A stretch of 64,000 bases of DNA from Populus alba. Lineage: Eukaryota > Streptophyta > Magnoliopsida > Malpighiales > Salicaceae. How positions within the stretch are numbered: the first letter of the stretch is position 1; every line of letters starts with the position of its first letter. The stretch is taken from positions 18,552,572 through 18,616,571 of the forward strand of contig NC_133286.1 of assembly GCF_005239225.2 (NCBI RefSeq), in the 5' to 3' direction. Positions 45,180 to 57,264 of the stretch are shown here, one piece after another. Position numbers and translations under genes: made by a program. The notes beneath the pieces were generated by a model. The model was not told the DNA's origin and ran no database searches. It worked only from the letters and a program-made list of their open reading frames with translations.

Positions 45180-46335
45180 CAGCCCACTAAGAGGCAGTTA
45201 CCTAATTCCATATATTAACTCATTATATGACAATGGTTGTGTGCTTGTTTACTCGTATAATTAATTATTAGATGCATCTAGTTAAAGTCACACCAAGAAA
45301 TCCTCTTTATTATGAGAAGAATCTCTCGTCTTCCATCAAAAAAAGGAAAAAAAGAGTAGAATCTCCAAATCACCATATCTTGCGGTTACCATCACCCAAT
45401 TGCAGTTCCTTTTGCGGTAACATAATATAACGATCACATGTAGTCCACTCTTTGATGATATTAAAAAAGATAGTGGAGATAAAAAGAGAGGGAACGAACC
45501 TCTGCTTTCAGAAATGGAGGTCTTTATTTTTTATCTTTGGCAAGTCGGTGAACATCACGGAACATGATTGCTTTGGGACAGCGAAATCACTCGAGTGAAC
45601 ATGACGGGAAATGTAGAATAATCTATCCAGTTAGGGCTCCACTACACAACTCAACTCTGTTATGCGAAATGGTCCTTAATTAAGGACAAGAAATCAATGA
45701 GATTATACAAATGGGGGAAATGCTGAAGGGGAAAATAAATGGAATTTTGCTATTACTTCCAAGGAGAGCAAAAAAATATAAATATCAACGGATTAACAAA
45801 AATAACAATACAAGCCAAAAATCAGTAGACAAGGATTATATTTACAGTTCTCCCACTGTACCAAATGATGCGAGAATCGTGCGAGCTCAAATTTTGGTTG
45901 CTGAACTTGAAGCAAAGCTCTATCGCTATAAAAGAATCGAATCAAACTGCACCTGCATTCACCAAATGTGAGGTTTAGAAATGATACCGCTGTCGTTAAT
46001 GAAAACAAAGCTCGGATGCATGAGCATGTATACATTAAAAAAACTAAATTCATTTACATTTGGTGCATGTACATGTCTATCCAAGTAACTAAAATTATGC
46101 ATCTCTATAAATTATTTAAATGAAAAATTACAACTGATGAAAAAACATGCAAGAGTTTCTTTTCTCAGATGCATACAATTTGTTCTCATTGGGACTTCAG
46201 CTAGTATATGAATGGTTTTATGCGATCAAAAAATGTACCTAGACCAGTCTAACCCCCAGAACTAATAACCCCAGTGTGACACTGATGCGTGAGCATAACT
46301 TATCCTAAACTAAATAGCCATTCAAATGCTTTGGA
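45180..46335. other. Convergent 3' flanks of the LRR and BAR genes
   Basis: The first few hundred bases are probably 3' UTR of the LRR gene; the last few hundred, on minus, 3' UTR of the BAR gene. No other gene is recognised. Confidence 0.5.
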
Positions 46336-49300
46336 TTATGAATTACCTCTGATTTGAACTGTCTGATTGACGATCCGGGAACCAGTGGATGATGGCTGGG
46401 TGTTAGATAAAGATATAGGGGTTAGAGGAGGTGAGGCAACATTCTCAACAATCCCTGAATTCTGAGCGACCATTACTCTATGTCTGCTAGAGGGTATTGA
46501 AAGACTGCGAGGGACAACTTGAGAAGGTGTAGGCAGTTGAGATTCTACATTTGATGTTGACGTTTTCCTTGTACCAGGAAGCATGTGGCCTTTGGGCAAC
46601 AGTGGAGCTGAATGACCAACCAAACCTACAGCCCCTGGAGACTTGGAGGTTGAACTGACTGGGGGTCTGGGAAGCTCATGTAGCTCGCTGATTTTGGGTG
46701 AGGACACAAATGGAGGGGAAGAACTAGGAGATACTTTTGGTGATATTCTTGGAGACACTTTCGTAGATGATGAAAATAATTGGGGCGTTGGATTTCGCAA
46801 AAGGGGTCCAGAGAACAATTGTGGATGTTCTGCGGAGACTGCCTTGGTAGACCATGGCTGGGATGTAATAGGACCAGAAAAGGCATATCTTTTGATTTTC
46901 TTAGATTCAGCGCCAGCCGGTGGCTCAAGCCTTGAAAAAAAGAGTCCATCAGCTAGAGGAGGAGGTAATCGGGTGGATGCAGTGTTGTTGTTGCTCTCCT
47001 TGAGCACTGACTGTGAATTTATAGCAGGGGGCTTGCTAGACATTTCAACTCCTAGTAACTTATCGTTTTTTTTAGGGCCAATAGGGGATGAGTGCCACAA
47101 ATTCGGAGGACGTCCACTCAAACTTGTCTTTAATGTTTGAGAAACCGGGCTACCAGGTCCTGTAGAATTTGAACTCTTTGGGTCTGCTGGAGTAGGCAAT
47201 ACGTAAGTGTTGAACTTTCGGGTGGATGATGGCATCAGTTGTTTTGTTTTTCCAGCTGGATCAGATTTCGCTTCAGCAAAAAGCGGAGCTGATTGGGTGC
47301 CTGCACTAAGTTCTCCCTTAATAGGAAACGATGTCCTGTAACTTTTATCTAGATTTTCCTGCAAGCAATCCAAAGAGAAGTATAAAACTCACCATCAGTC
47401 AAAGATCTGATGTCCTGGTTGTGCATTATAGAAATAGATTACAGCAAACATTCATGTTTGAGCTGAAATAGAGCAAGATATGCGGGGCTCTATGAGTAGA
47501 AAGGGTGAAAGTCTGTATGTATCTGTCAACTCATCCAACCCAACTCAATTAGTGAAAGTCTGTATGTATCTGTCAACTCATCCAACCCAACTCAATTACT
47601 CAAATGGGAGATCTATAAATACACGTTCAAGTGGATATCCAGAACGAATAAATAATATTATCTAATAGCAGGAAACACTAAGAGCAGATATGGCATGTAT
47701 TGTGTTCCATTACGTTACTTATTATTGAGATTATCCATGCTAAGGCTTTCATACTGATTTTGCCAGGTTATTAGTTCAAGCACACAAATCATTTTTAAGA
47801 AAACAATTTCAGGCGTGCAAGGATGGTGAAATATGATAGTAGTTCTTAGATTTAGAAAGCCTGGCCAGGCAGATTAGATCACTCATTAACAGGCCTACAA
47901 TTGCATTACACAGATATGAAATCAGCATGATCACTTGGAACACCCAAGTCCACAATATGAAGGTTTACCTTTGCCATTTCCAATGTCACAACTTGGGGAA
48001 ATGTAATGTCCTCCAAATCCAACTGCACAAATTGTTATACAGCAAGTTGAAGTTAAAATGGAATAGAAATTCAGTTGAAGGATGCATTGATAGAAAAAAT
48101 TGGAAATCATGACGAGTGACTATAAAAGATCGTCTTGAGTTGTTTATCCTGTGGAATAAGTTTCAACATGAACAGGTAACACAGAAAGGTCAATCCTAGA
48201 ATTCAGAATTTATGCACTAGAAACCACAAGTGAAATGTGCAAATTTCCTCCTTTACAAGGCAATGCTATTCATAAAATCGTAAAACACAATGCATTATAG
48301 TTGCTTTTCTGAAAAGAAAAGGTAAGCTGATTGGCTCCACTGATGAAAAGTGCATTGAAGTCTTACCTCCATTGACTTTATTGATTTGGAAACTTCTTGC
48401 TCCTGGTCATTTTGTCCATAGTCAAAGCTCAATTCTCCATCATCAATGGCATCATCATAATCTTCATCATCATCATAATCATCATCATCCCTCCCATCAT
48501 CATCAAGGGCACTAAAGTGGTAATCTATATGCTGCTGTTCTGAGACCAATTTGACATGCGGCTCAACTGCTTCAAGAGATTTAAGAGCCTTCTTAAAGAA
48601 GCACAGCTGCTTTCAAGAAAGAAGCAGGATTAACTATTAAACCAACAGGTTTTTTTAAAAAAATTGTTTGAAGAAAAAGAAACCTGAGCAGCATGGTGCC
48701 GAGCCGCCTGTGTAAGAAGACTGCGTGATTGTCCTTCCTTCAGGGATTTAAGACGAAAAACAAACAAAGTGGCCTCCTCATCATATTCATCATGAGCTGC
48801 TTGTATTTGCTGCATAGAAAAACACTCTCCCTTTCCATTTCTTCCACTCACTCTTTCTCTCTGTCCCGCCATGTGCGCATATACATCTCTGTAAACCAAG
48901 CAACACGGGGAGAAGAAATTTATATCAAATTTCAGGGCTTTCATTTTTCTTTTTATTTGTTTCTGATCTTTCCTTCCTTTTGTTTTTTTTTTTTTTTTTT
49001 TTTTTTTGTGAGTGTGTGGGTGCAGGTGCAAGTTTAGAAAGGTGCTTGAAATAGTACCACAAACCTTTTCTCATCACACTGCTGCTTCATCTCCTGTATG
49101 AATGAAAAAAGTCTTCAGCGACTGCTCCTTCAGTAAAATGCTTTAACTACCATATACAAGATAATAGAAAAAATAATAAAATAAATGTTTAAGTGTGAGC
49201 ACTGATTTCAATCATTAAGAATTTAAGCATTTTCCAACGATAATTTAACATGAAAAGTTATAGATAGTCTAAGTTAATGAAAGCTTGTAAGATGACCTCA

Positions 49301-52300
49301 ACTGTTTGAAGTTCTTTCAGAAGAGACTCTGACGGGCTTATGATTGTCTGATTTATGTGAGAACGCTGAAAATATCAAACTAAAAATCAGTACCACAACA
49401 AAGCCAGGACTCTTAGTAATTTTTATTACAAAACAACAACTCACGTAGCCGTCAACAAGTTTCTGGAGTTCAAATTGCACTTTTCCCAGCATCAGCAAGA
49501 CCCTGCCTGCAAAGAAAACAGAGCCAACTTCAGCTTCTCTTCCTGTCACCTTCTTGGAATGCAACTATATGTAATTGAATATGCACTCAAAAGGAACAAA
49601 TTCATTGAATTAAAGACCAATTATTATCATTGCATTAAAGTTTGTCTAAATGCATCACCATAATCTTTTTGAAAATTGAAACTTGAAATGGTATCTTCAG
49701 TTAAAACTGATGAAAAAACAGGTTAGATTGTTGATTCTGTAACAAATGCACAAGTAAATTCTCTAGCAACTTAAAGAAGAGAAAGTAGAATCAATTTGAA
49801 CATAACTTCAATAAAACAAAGATGTTAATAAAAACACAGTTTCCAAAGTACAGGCTCATGAAAACAACTCTAGTTAGGTCCCTGGATCTATAGTATGTAT
49901 CAAGACAGTAGAATATTGACTGTGAGTTAAGTATTTCTCAGTCAAATGTGATTTTCCGAAGTAAGAATTAGTAGAAAAGGATTAGGATGGTTTAGCTTTA
50001 TATCTTCATTGCAAATGTCAATAAATCTATACAAAAGAAATGCAACTCAGATGTTACAACAAACACTGAAAAGAAGTCCTAGTCCCCACTAACAATTTTC
50101 TTTTAACTTTCAACATCAATATCATGATGAACAAACCTGTCCACCATGAAGTTATTGAGATCCTTAGTAAATCAAGTCACCTACTATCTATTCAAATTAT
50201 CTAATGAACAAGAAGAGTAAAGAAAGTATTCATTAACTTACCACTTTCTTCATCATCATTCAATGCAGTTTTCGCAAGAAGGCAAGCACCCATTTCATGC
50301 AATGATTCTGAGAATTCTGAGGAAAGACAGAAGTGAGAACATTCTAGAATCACACACCAAAACAGGATCCTTCAAAACATGCAAGTTCTCTAAATCAACA
50401 CATAAAACACTGTGATGTTCACTAATGAACTCATTTTAAATCCTCACTCAGTAAATCCTCACAATCTATAAACCAAAAGGCCAACAGCAAGCTAAAATGC
50501 TGGAAAGTGCCACATGTGCATAACTTAGGCTACTGCCAGTCATGGTTCATCTGGTGGGAATCTATTGCAACTTAAGCTTCCAAAACAGGTTTTAATCTTA
50601 GAGATGACTTTCTTTTGGATAATATTTTGAATCAGAACATCACCCAGGTATCACATAACAGTCACAGTTTATTTAAGAAACTTGTTAAGCAATCAACATA
50701 ATTTTTAATAATTTTAACAAATGGTCATTGTAGTAAATACATATAGGAACTAATATCACAAAAAAAAAAAAAAGCAATATAAGATGCTACATAACCTTGT
50801 TGATTCTTAATTTGTACAAATAATTTGCAAAATAAAATGTGGAAGAGAGTTGAGGTATTTGGATTAGATCTTAAAAAGATCACTAGGATGTTTAGTTTAG
50901 ATGCAGAATCTGAAGAGTGAAGATTGATATTGGTGAAATTACTGAACAAAATTAAAAGTGAATGTGAAGAGTTGTTGGAGACTATCAATGACAAAACAAA
51001 AAACAAATTGGCTGCCAAACCAAGGTTTTCTGTAGCATAACAGCCAGAATATGCATGATAGCTCTTATGGTTATGTAATAGGCTGTGGTGGTGTGAAAGG
51101 AAAAAATGCTGCAGAAGTGGTTTGTAATGATAAAGGCTGCCTGATTTCCGTTATGTTATATATCACCAGTGTTATGCAAAAATTTAGTTCTTGCCATTTG
51201 TTATGTACCAAGTTTGTTCATGAAATTGGGTACTCAACAGACCTCCAACTCACTCATTGCAGAGCAATCGTCATGCGCAAAACATGATTTGTGTGATCTA
51301 AATAACTCCATACCCCGTGCCAGCAAAAGAAAGCTAATGTGATATTTTAATCGCAACTACTAAGCCTTTCCTTTCTAAATGTTTTGTTCTGTGAACCATA
51401 ATAATTAGCTTTTGCAATGTTGCCATTGGATGTTAGTTGATGACTGGGAGCTGAGACTTCTTCAAATTTATAGTATAACATTGCCTTAAAAAACTTCAAG
51501 CTTCATTTCTTAAGGGACCATATGGCTGCTACTTCGTTCTAATTGAACCACCAACTACCAATAATGGAACTTCCACCAAAACATTATCATTATTAGCTTC
51601 ACACTTCAAGTTCCCCCTCCCAGAAAAAGAAAAAAAAAAAATGCAGTAAATGAACGCGAGTTTTAAGCGAAAAACATTTTGTTGAGGGGAAATGAGAATG
51701 GCACTGGTGGACTAACAATCAAATGATAGTGTTAGTAAAACTGTAAATACCCAGGCCGATACAAGAATATCAAACTCGATGCCCCTTCTTATGAATTGAC
51801 GGTGGTATCCATGGAAAAAGAATACAAGGAATTCAAGTAAAGTACAGTGCAAGAAAAAAAGGAGTACCAAAGGCACAATTGGCGGTTCCAGCGGCAGCAG
51901 AAAGTAAGCTATCATAGCAATCTTTCATATCTATCATGTCCTGAAAATGATAAAAAGCAACCAGATTTTATAAGAAACAGAAACAGAATCCCAAGCGATC
52001 AAAAGCACAGAAAAAAGTAGCTAACATTCGATCATTAATATAGCTTAAAATAATGGTTTATTAAAGTAATTATACATAATCTATTCACTAACCAAACCAA
52101 TCATTTCAATGTTTCTGCTTTCCCTTTATTACAATTATTACTACTATTATTATTTTTATCCAAACAACCTCAAAAGACTGATCAGATCAAATTAAGCTTA
52201 AAATCCTCAATTATCTATTCAACAACAACAACAACAAAAGGTTGCAATTGACCGACACAAAATGAAAATTATTTAAGTAAGAACAAGCTGCAGTCGTGTT

Positions 52301-52475
52301 TGGTTGCTGCGAAATCAAGGCAAAGCAAGAACGAGAGAGGGAGAGGAGTGAAGAGTACCTGAGAGGCTTTAGCAAGCTCATGTGATTGAGAGAAAGAGGG
52401 AAGATCCCTTGGGTTTTTATGTACTGCTTGTTTGTGAAGTGAAGCATATCCTCTCAATTTCCTAAGTGATTTCAT
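46336..52475 (-). CDS. BAR-like domain, hydroxyproline-rich protein (At2g33490 type), ten exons
   Basis: On minus the exons are 52475-52359, 51940-51868, 50316-50242, 49506-49445, 49365-49297, 49093-49065, 48888-48684, 48606-48367, 48022-47969 and 47358-46336, giving 648 residues. The Arabidopsis relative is annotated as a Hyp-rich glycoprotein family member, but the N-terminal half is a helical BAR/AH-like membrane-curvature module (residues 1-235): MKSLRKLRGYASLHKQ, DMIDMKDCYDSLLSAAAGTA, MLGKVQFELQKLVDGY, then QSRSLLTQAARHHAAQ. An acidic stretch (about 244-266, DDDDYDDDEDYDD) follows, and a Ser/Pro-rich low-complexity tail (309-648) with LPPPLADGLFFSRL and FVSSPKISELHELPRPP. There is no signal peptide, so a cytosolic membrane-associated role is likelier than cell wall. 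Exon 6 is only 29 nt. The exon 5 donor (GTCATC) is weak. The stop at 46336-46338 follows a possible AGAG|GTAATT donor, so another last exon is possible. Confidence 0.88.
47505..47598. repeat. Perfect 47-bp tandem duplication in BAR gene intron 9
   Basis: The unit starting GTGAAAGTCTGTATGTATCT at 47505-47551 is repeated without change at 47552-47598, so it is recent. Confidence 0.95.
48980..49008. repeat. Poly-T tract in BAR gene intron 6
   Basis: More than 20 consecutive T on the plus strand (A on the transcript strand), between the 29-nt exon 6 and exon 7. Confidence 0.9.
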
Positions 52476-53062
52476 CTCCTTGCCTTTGATGAGGAGGGTG
52501 GGAAGGTAGGAATTGAATTCGTTTCTCTTGCTGGTGTTAAAATCCAAAATAAATAAATTTGAAGAGCTTTTCTTTAGATAACAACGTAATTGGTGAATGG
52601 GAAGGAGGAAGAGGGAATGAATAATATTCTCTCTTATGGAATATAAACGGAAAGGAAGAGAAGAAAGATCAAAGCAAAGAAATCTCAGTCTCACCAAATT
52701 ACGACGATTCATTTCATTATTTATTTAAATTAAATCAACAAACGACTTAAAGGGGCAGTAAAAAAATTAAGAATTACTTTTAAGACAATTTTCTTTTGTT
52801 TCTCCTCTCCCTTGGATTATTTCCTTGTGTTTGGACAATAAAAATTAATAATTGATAAGGATGTATTATTTTTAATTTTTTATTTGAATTTTAAAGTAGT
52901 ATATTATTGGTCAAATACGAAACATACTTTCTCATTTTTGGTCCACGGTCAAAATCTCACTACTTCTCATTTCTCCCCCTGGACAAATACAAATTCTTTA
53001 TGATGACTGCCTTATAATCTCGGTTTTCCTCCTTCATTTTAATCCTTACTGATCACCATAAC
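52476..53062. other. 5' leader and promoter side of the BAR gene
   Basis: On minus the frame of the gene stays open upstream to an ATG at 52712, giving a potential 79-codon N-terminal extension rich in Arg and Leu. I chose 52475 because the family begins at MKSLRKLRG. Beyond 52740 is AT-rich intergenic DNA. Confidence 0.5.
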
Positions 53063-53065
53063 TAA

Positions 53066-53233
53066 GGGGTGTTTGGCACGGGAGTTTTGAAAACAAATTA
53101 TTTTTTTAATATTTTTTATTATTTTAATGTGTTGGTGTAAAAAATAAATTTTAAAAATAAAAATTTATTATTTAATTTATTTTCAAATAAAAAACATTTT
53201 AAACAACCAATTTACATCCTATTCCAACACCCC
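53066..53233. mobile_element. 168-bp Tourist/Harbinger-like MITE
   Basis: The left end GGGGTGTTTGGCACGGG and the inverted right end GGGGTGTTGGAATAGG are flanked by TAA (53063-53065) and TGA (53234-53236), a slightly decayed 3-bp duplication. The interior is AT-rich. Confidence 0.65.
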
Positions 53234-53236
53234 TGA

Positions 53237-55435
53237 AATAGATCAATTCATCTGTGCCGTTGGTGTTATATAGTTTTGAGATGATCATCATTACGTAAGC
53301 AACACCACCCACCACTTATTTACTTGTTAATATTATTATTTATCGTGTATTTAAGATGCTGATGTTATAAAGAAAATATTAAGATATTATGCAAGTGACT
53401 ATATAGAGGTCAATTCAATCAAGCCCTCCCATAGTTTATATCCTATCTCCGACACTTACTGTGCAGGATTCTAGAATTCCACAATAAGGATATGCTGGAC
53501 AAGGGATGAGTGGAATTAAATTTTAGAACGGTAATTGTTAATTTGGTGTTAAAAAAAAAATGAGTGATTGTTAATGAGGTTGAAACTTAACCTCCAAAAT
53601 AAGTAATCTTAGCTCCGGTTTGGTTTTGAGTTCTAAACAGAAGTTGGGTGAAATTTAGATAAAAAAAAAACTATGTTTACAGTTATTATTATTTTTTGAA
53701 TCGTTTTAATATATTAATATTAAAAATAATTTTTTTAAAATAAAAAATATTATTTTAATGTATTATTGAGAGAAAAACACTTTAAAAAACAATCATTATC
53801 ACACTTTTAAATACTCTCTTAATGATAAAAATTTTATCTTTTTCTTTTTCTTCCAACTTATAATTAAATCAATTTCCTCTCTTGTAAATCATACTCTCTA
53901 GTATACATTGTTTGATATTTATTATTTTATATTTGATTATAAATGATCTCACTAATACACTTGATTTTAGCCTCCAAGCGATCAATCTTAAAAGTTGACT
54001 TCCACATCATTAAATATACTTTTATAATTGTTATATATTTCTCTAATAATTCACCCTTCATTCTTTTAATCTTGCACCACACACCACCTTTAATATCATA
54101 GAGTTTAAGAGAAAATGTTATATACTCAATAAACATAAACCAAGAGTCTATATAAAAAAATCCGGAAAGTGATAAATGTGCGAGTGTACTCCTTTTAATC
54201 CTTTATTGTTTCACAAATATTAATATTTATTTGGATAGAAGATAACTTATGTTTTTTTTAATAAAAATAATATTATTTTAGCTTTTAAAGATGTGGTTTA
54301 TATTTAAAAGATATTATATCTTTTAAAAAAAATCTCCATATTTTCAAGCCAAACAAACTTTAAGTCAAGATTTTTATTGCGAAATGGGAATCTTAATAGA
54401 ACAAATACTAGGCAAGAAAAACATTTCCTTAAATGGAAATTTTGTCCATACAAATTTCTAATTGTAGGAGCCAGGAGACGTATGAAACAGTTATGGATAA
54501 ATACAAGGGTCAAAAAGATTTTCAAAACTGTATCGATCGAGTAAAGCAATCATCAATAATTATTTAGGCTGTGGGAATCTATTGTTGACCTGAAAAATCA
54601 TACAGATTAAATGAGAAAAATAGACCAGATGAGACAAGAGAGGAAGAATTAATTAAGCTTCAAGGTGTTATTATTTGATGAAGAAAAAAATACTAGAGAT
54701 CGTATTATTGAGGAAATTAAAGAATGTTCAGAAATAGTATAAGTTAGTTTGTACGCCAAAGTCTTCATGTGTATATATAATTTGATTGAGTAACAAAGTA
54801 AAGAGATCATTATTTACGCATTGGAAAAATCCCATTTAATTAAATATATATAAGATTGAATCTAATAAACAATGAAAATCTTAAATTTTAATCAATCGTT
54901 TTATTTGGTTACAAAATAAAAAATATTTGAAGATTAATTAAAAGTAAATATCACGTGATTTTACAATACATGAATTTATTTAAGCTACATGGTTGATCTT
55001 TCTTTCTTTCTTTCTTTTTTAACCATTATTTGAATTAAAAAATATTTAATTATCTATTACGCATTTGTTGGTACAAATAACCCCCGCATAAACAAACAAT
55101 CCACACGGTTTGATGTAGGATTAACGTCAAAGCCCAGAAAACTTAAATTTTAATGCATCACGTCCCGCGTTCGAGTACAAAAATATTGACCACAGAGGAG
55201 GGAAAGTGGTTATTTAATCTCTCATTTTCCCATTTTTTTATTTTCCCAATCAAACAATTCTACAGACGGGGAAGCCTGGGAATTGTTGTTGAGATGCTGG
55301 AGGGGACAATAATGTGTTGTGGACTTGCTTTTTTTATTTGTTTGAAACTTCCCCACTACTGTTTCCAATTATTTGCATCTATATTTCTATAAATCTTTAT
55401 TATAATAATGATTAAAGCCAAGAGACGTAGACTTT
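53237..55435. other. Intergenic AT-rich DNA
   Basis: Contains old MITE-like sequence near 53620-53820 (GGTTTGGTTTTGAG on the left) and a (TTTC)n run near 54995-55015. No gene is recognised. Confidence 0.45.
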
Positions 55436-55560
55436 CTATGGTCAACAAAATCGCCTTCCTTGGTGTCTAAGTTATGGAACCTCCTCGCAACCTCCATGAC
55501 CTTCCACTCTAGATTCGAACGATTAATCTGCCGTGTCGGCGACTCCCGTGATACTTGTTA

Positions 55561-55593
55561 TGACGAGTCAAAAGCAGTCCCAGCCTCGCAGGT
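55561..55593 (+). other. Possible short first exon, unrecognised
   Basis: ATG at 55561 opens MTSQKQSQPR and runs straight into CGCAG|GTATGTG, a strong donor. The preceding 130 bp is less AT-rich than the surroundings, like a leader. No following exon is recognised before the Harbinger-like element at 56116, so this may be an orphaned 5' end or chance. Confidence 0.2.
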
Positions 55594-56115
55594 ATGTGTT
55601 ATTGGACTGACGTTTACTCTACTAGGAGATTGATGATGTGAAAAGATAAAAATCCAATATGCTTGATGACCCGAAATTGTACTGTCATTTCATAAAATTA
55701 TATATTACATTTCAAAAATCCCCTTGAGCAACATAAGAAAATAATTTTATTTAAGAAAAAAATGATGGCTGGTTTTTCTTATTTCTTAAGGAATCTACAT
55801 AAAATTTTATATTATGTCCTTATTATATAGATACAAATTGAGCCATTTATCCCATTATATATAGTTTCTAGATCTGAAAATTATGAGCTAAAATATAAAT
55901 TTAAAATGTAGATAAGCAGATTTAATTATACTTTAAGGAGATTGTGTCATTTTAGTTATTCATGAAAATTATAGAGCAGATTGTGTCATTTTAATTGTTC
56001 ATGATATATATTTAGCAACGGAGGATGTAAGAGCTTTTATGGAAATCCCAACAAAACTTAGTAGCATGTGCTCCAATTAAATGCCATTAGATCTATTGTC
56101 ATTAAATATATATTA

Positions 56116-57261
56116 AGCTCTGTTTGTTTGCAGGAAAGTGGTTTCCTTTGGGAAAGTGAATTCCGGAAAAAGTGAATTCCGGAAAAGTATTTTCCGATAT
56201 TTGACAGTGTTATGGAAAATGAACTGGAAAACACTTTCCAGTGTTTGGTTGTGTTATGAAAAATGAACTGGAAAATAATTTATTAATAAATTAATTTTTT
56301 TTCAAATTTATCTAATATATATAAAATATTTAATCACTTACAATAAAAAAAAAATCTAAAAAGTATTTATAATGATGAATTTTTTTTATTATATCCTATA
56401 TTCATACATAGCTTATTAAAATAATGAAGAATAAATCTTACAAATTAAAAAGTTGAATGAGAATGAAATTGAAAAAAAATATATAATTTCATAAATTATC
56501 TCAAATAAAATAAATAATAATTAAAATAATAGAGATCAAATCTAAAAAATTTTAAAAAAAAATGAAAGATGAAGAAATTAAAATAATAATAATCAATATT
56601 TTATAAATTATTTCAAATAAAATAAGTAACAATCAAAAGAATGAGAATCAAATTTGATAGATAAATTTTTTTAATAAAAATATGATAAGGAAAAAGCAAA
56701 TAGCAATTATAAAAATAAGGACCAAAGTTAATATAAAAATAAAATTTTAAGAGATGAAATTAAAAAATAAATATTCAAAACAAAATATATATACCAATCA
56801 AAAGTTTGAGGATTAAATTTAATATAATCAGCAAATAATGACATTTCTAAATTTTTCACAACTTCCGGAAAGTGTTTTCCCCCTAAATTTTTCAGGAAAA
56901 CACTTTCCTGAAAATCAAGTCAAATTTTTCTTTTACTGGAAAGTGTTTTCCATTGACCAACTTTTCTACTGGCAAACAAACACAAGAAAGTTTGGAAAGT
57001 GATTTCCCGGAAACCACTTTTCGAAAAACAAACACAGCTAAAGGGAAAACATTTTCCTGAAAACCAAGTCAAATTTTTCTTTGACTGAAATTGACTGGAA
57101 AGTGTTTTCCGTTGACCGGAATGTATTTTTTGTTGATTAGAAAGTGTTTTTCGTTGACCGAAAAGTGTTTTCCGTTGACCAACTTTTCTAATGACAAACA
57201 AACACTGGAAAGTTTGGAAAATGGTTTTCCGGAAACTACTTTCCGGAAAACAAACATAGCC
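56116..57261. mobile_element. 1,146-bp PIF/Harbinger-like non-autonomous element
   Basis: TTA flanks both ends (56113-56115 and 57262-57264). Left end AGCTCTGTTTGTTTG and inverted right end GGCTATGTTTGTTTT match. The subterminal regions are full of the mirror words GGAAAGTGGTTTCC and GGAAAACACTTTCC. A second right-end-like block (56870-57040, ending AAACAAACACAGC) lies inside the true right end, as if the terminus were duplicated. No transposase is encoded. Confidence 0.7.
57097..57180. repeat. Four 21-bp tandem repeats in the element's right end
   Basis: GGAAAGTGTTTTCCGTTGAC plus C, then three variants of the same 21-bp unit. Its multiple-of-three length gives a periodic pseudo-peptide on the minus strand that is not a protein. 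Confidence 0.9.
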
Positions 57262-57264
57262 TTA

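Noticed and set aside
46643..47140. 165-codon open frame on the plus strand
   Set aside because: Antisense to the last exon of the BAR gene, whose minus-strand reading has clear family motifs. A shadow of its low-complexity codons.
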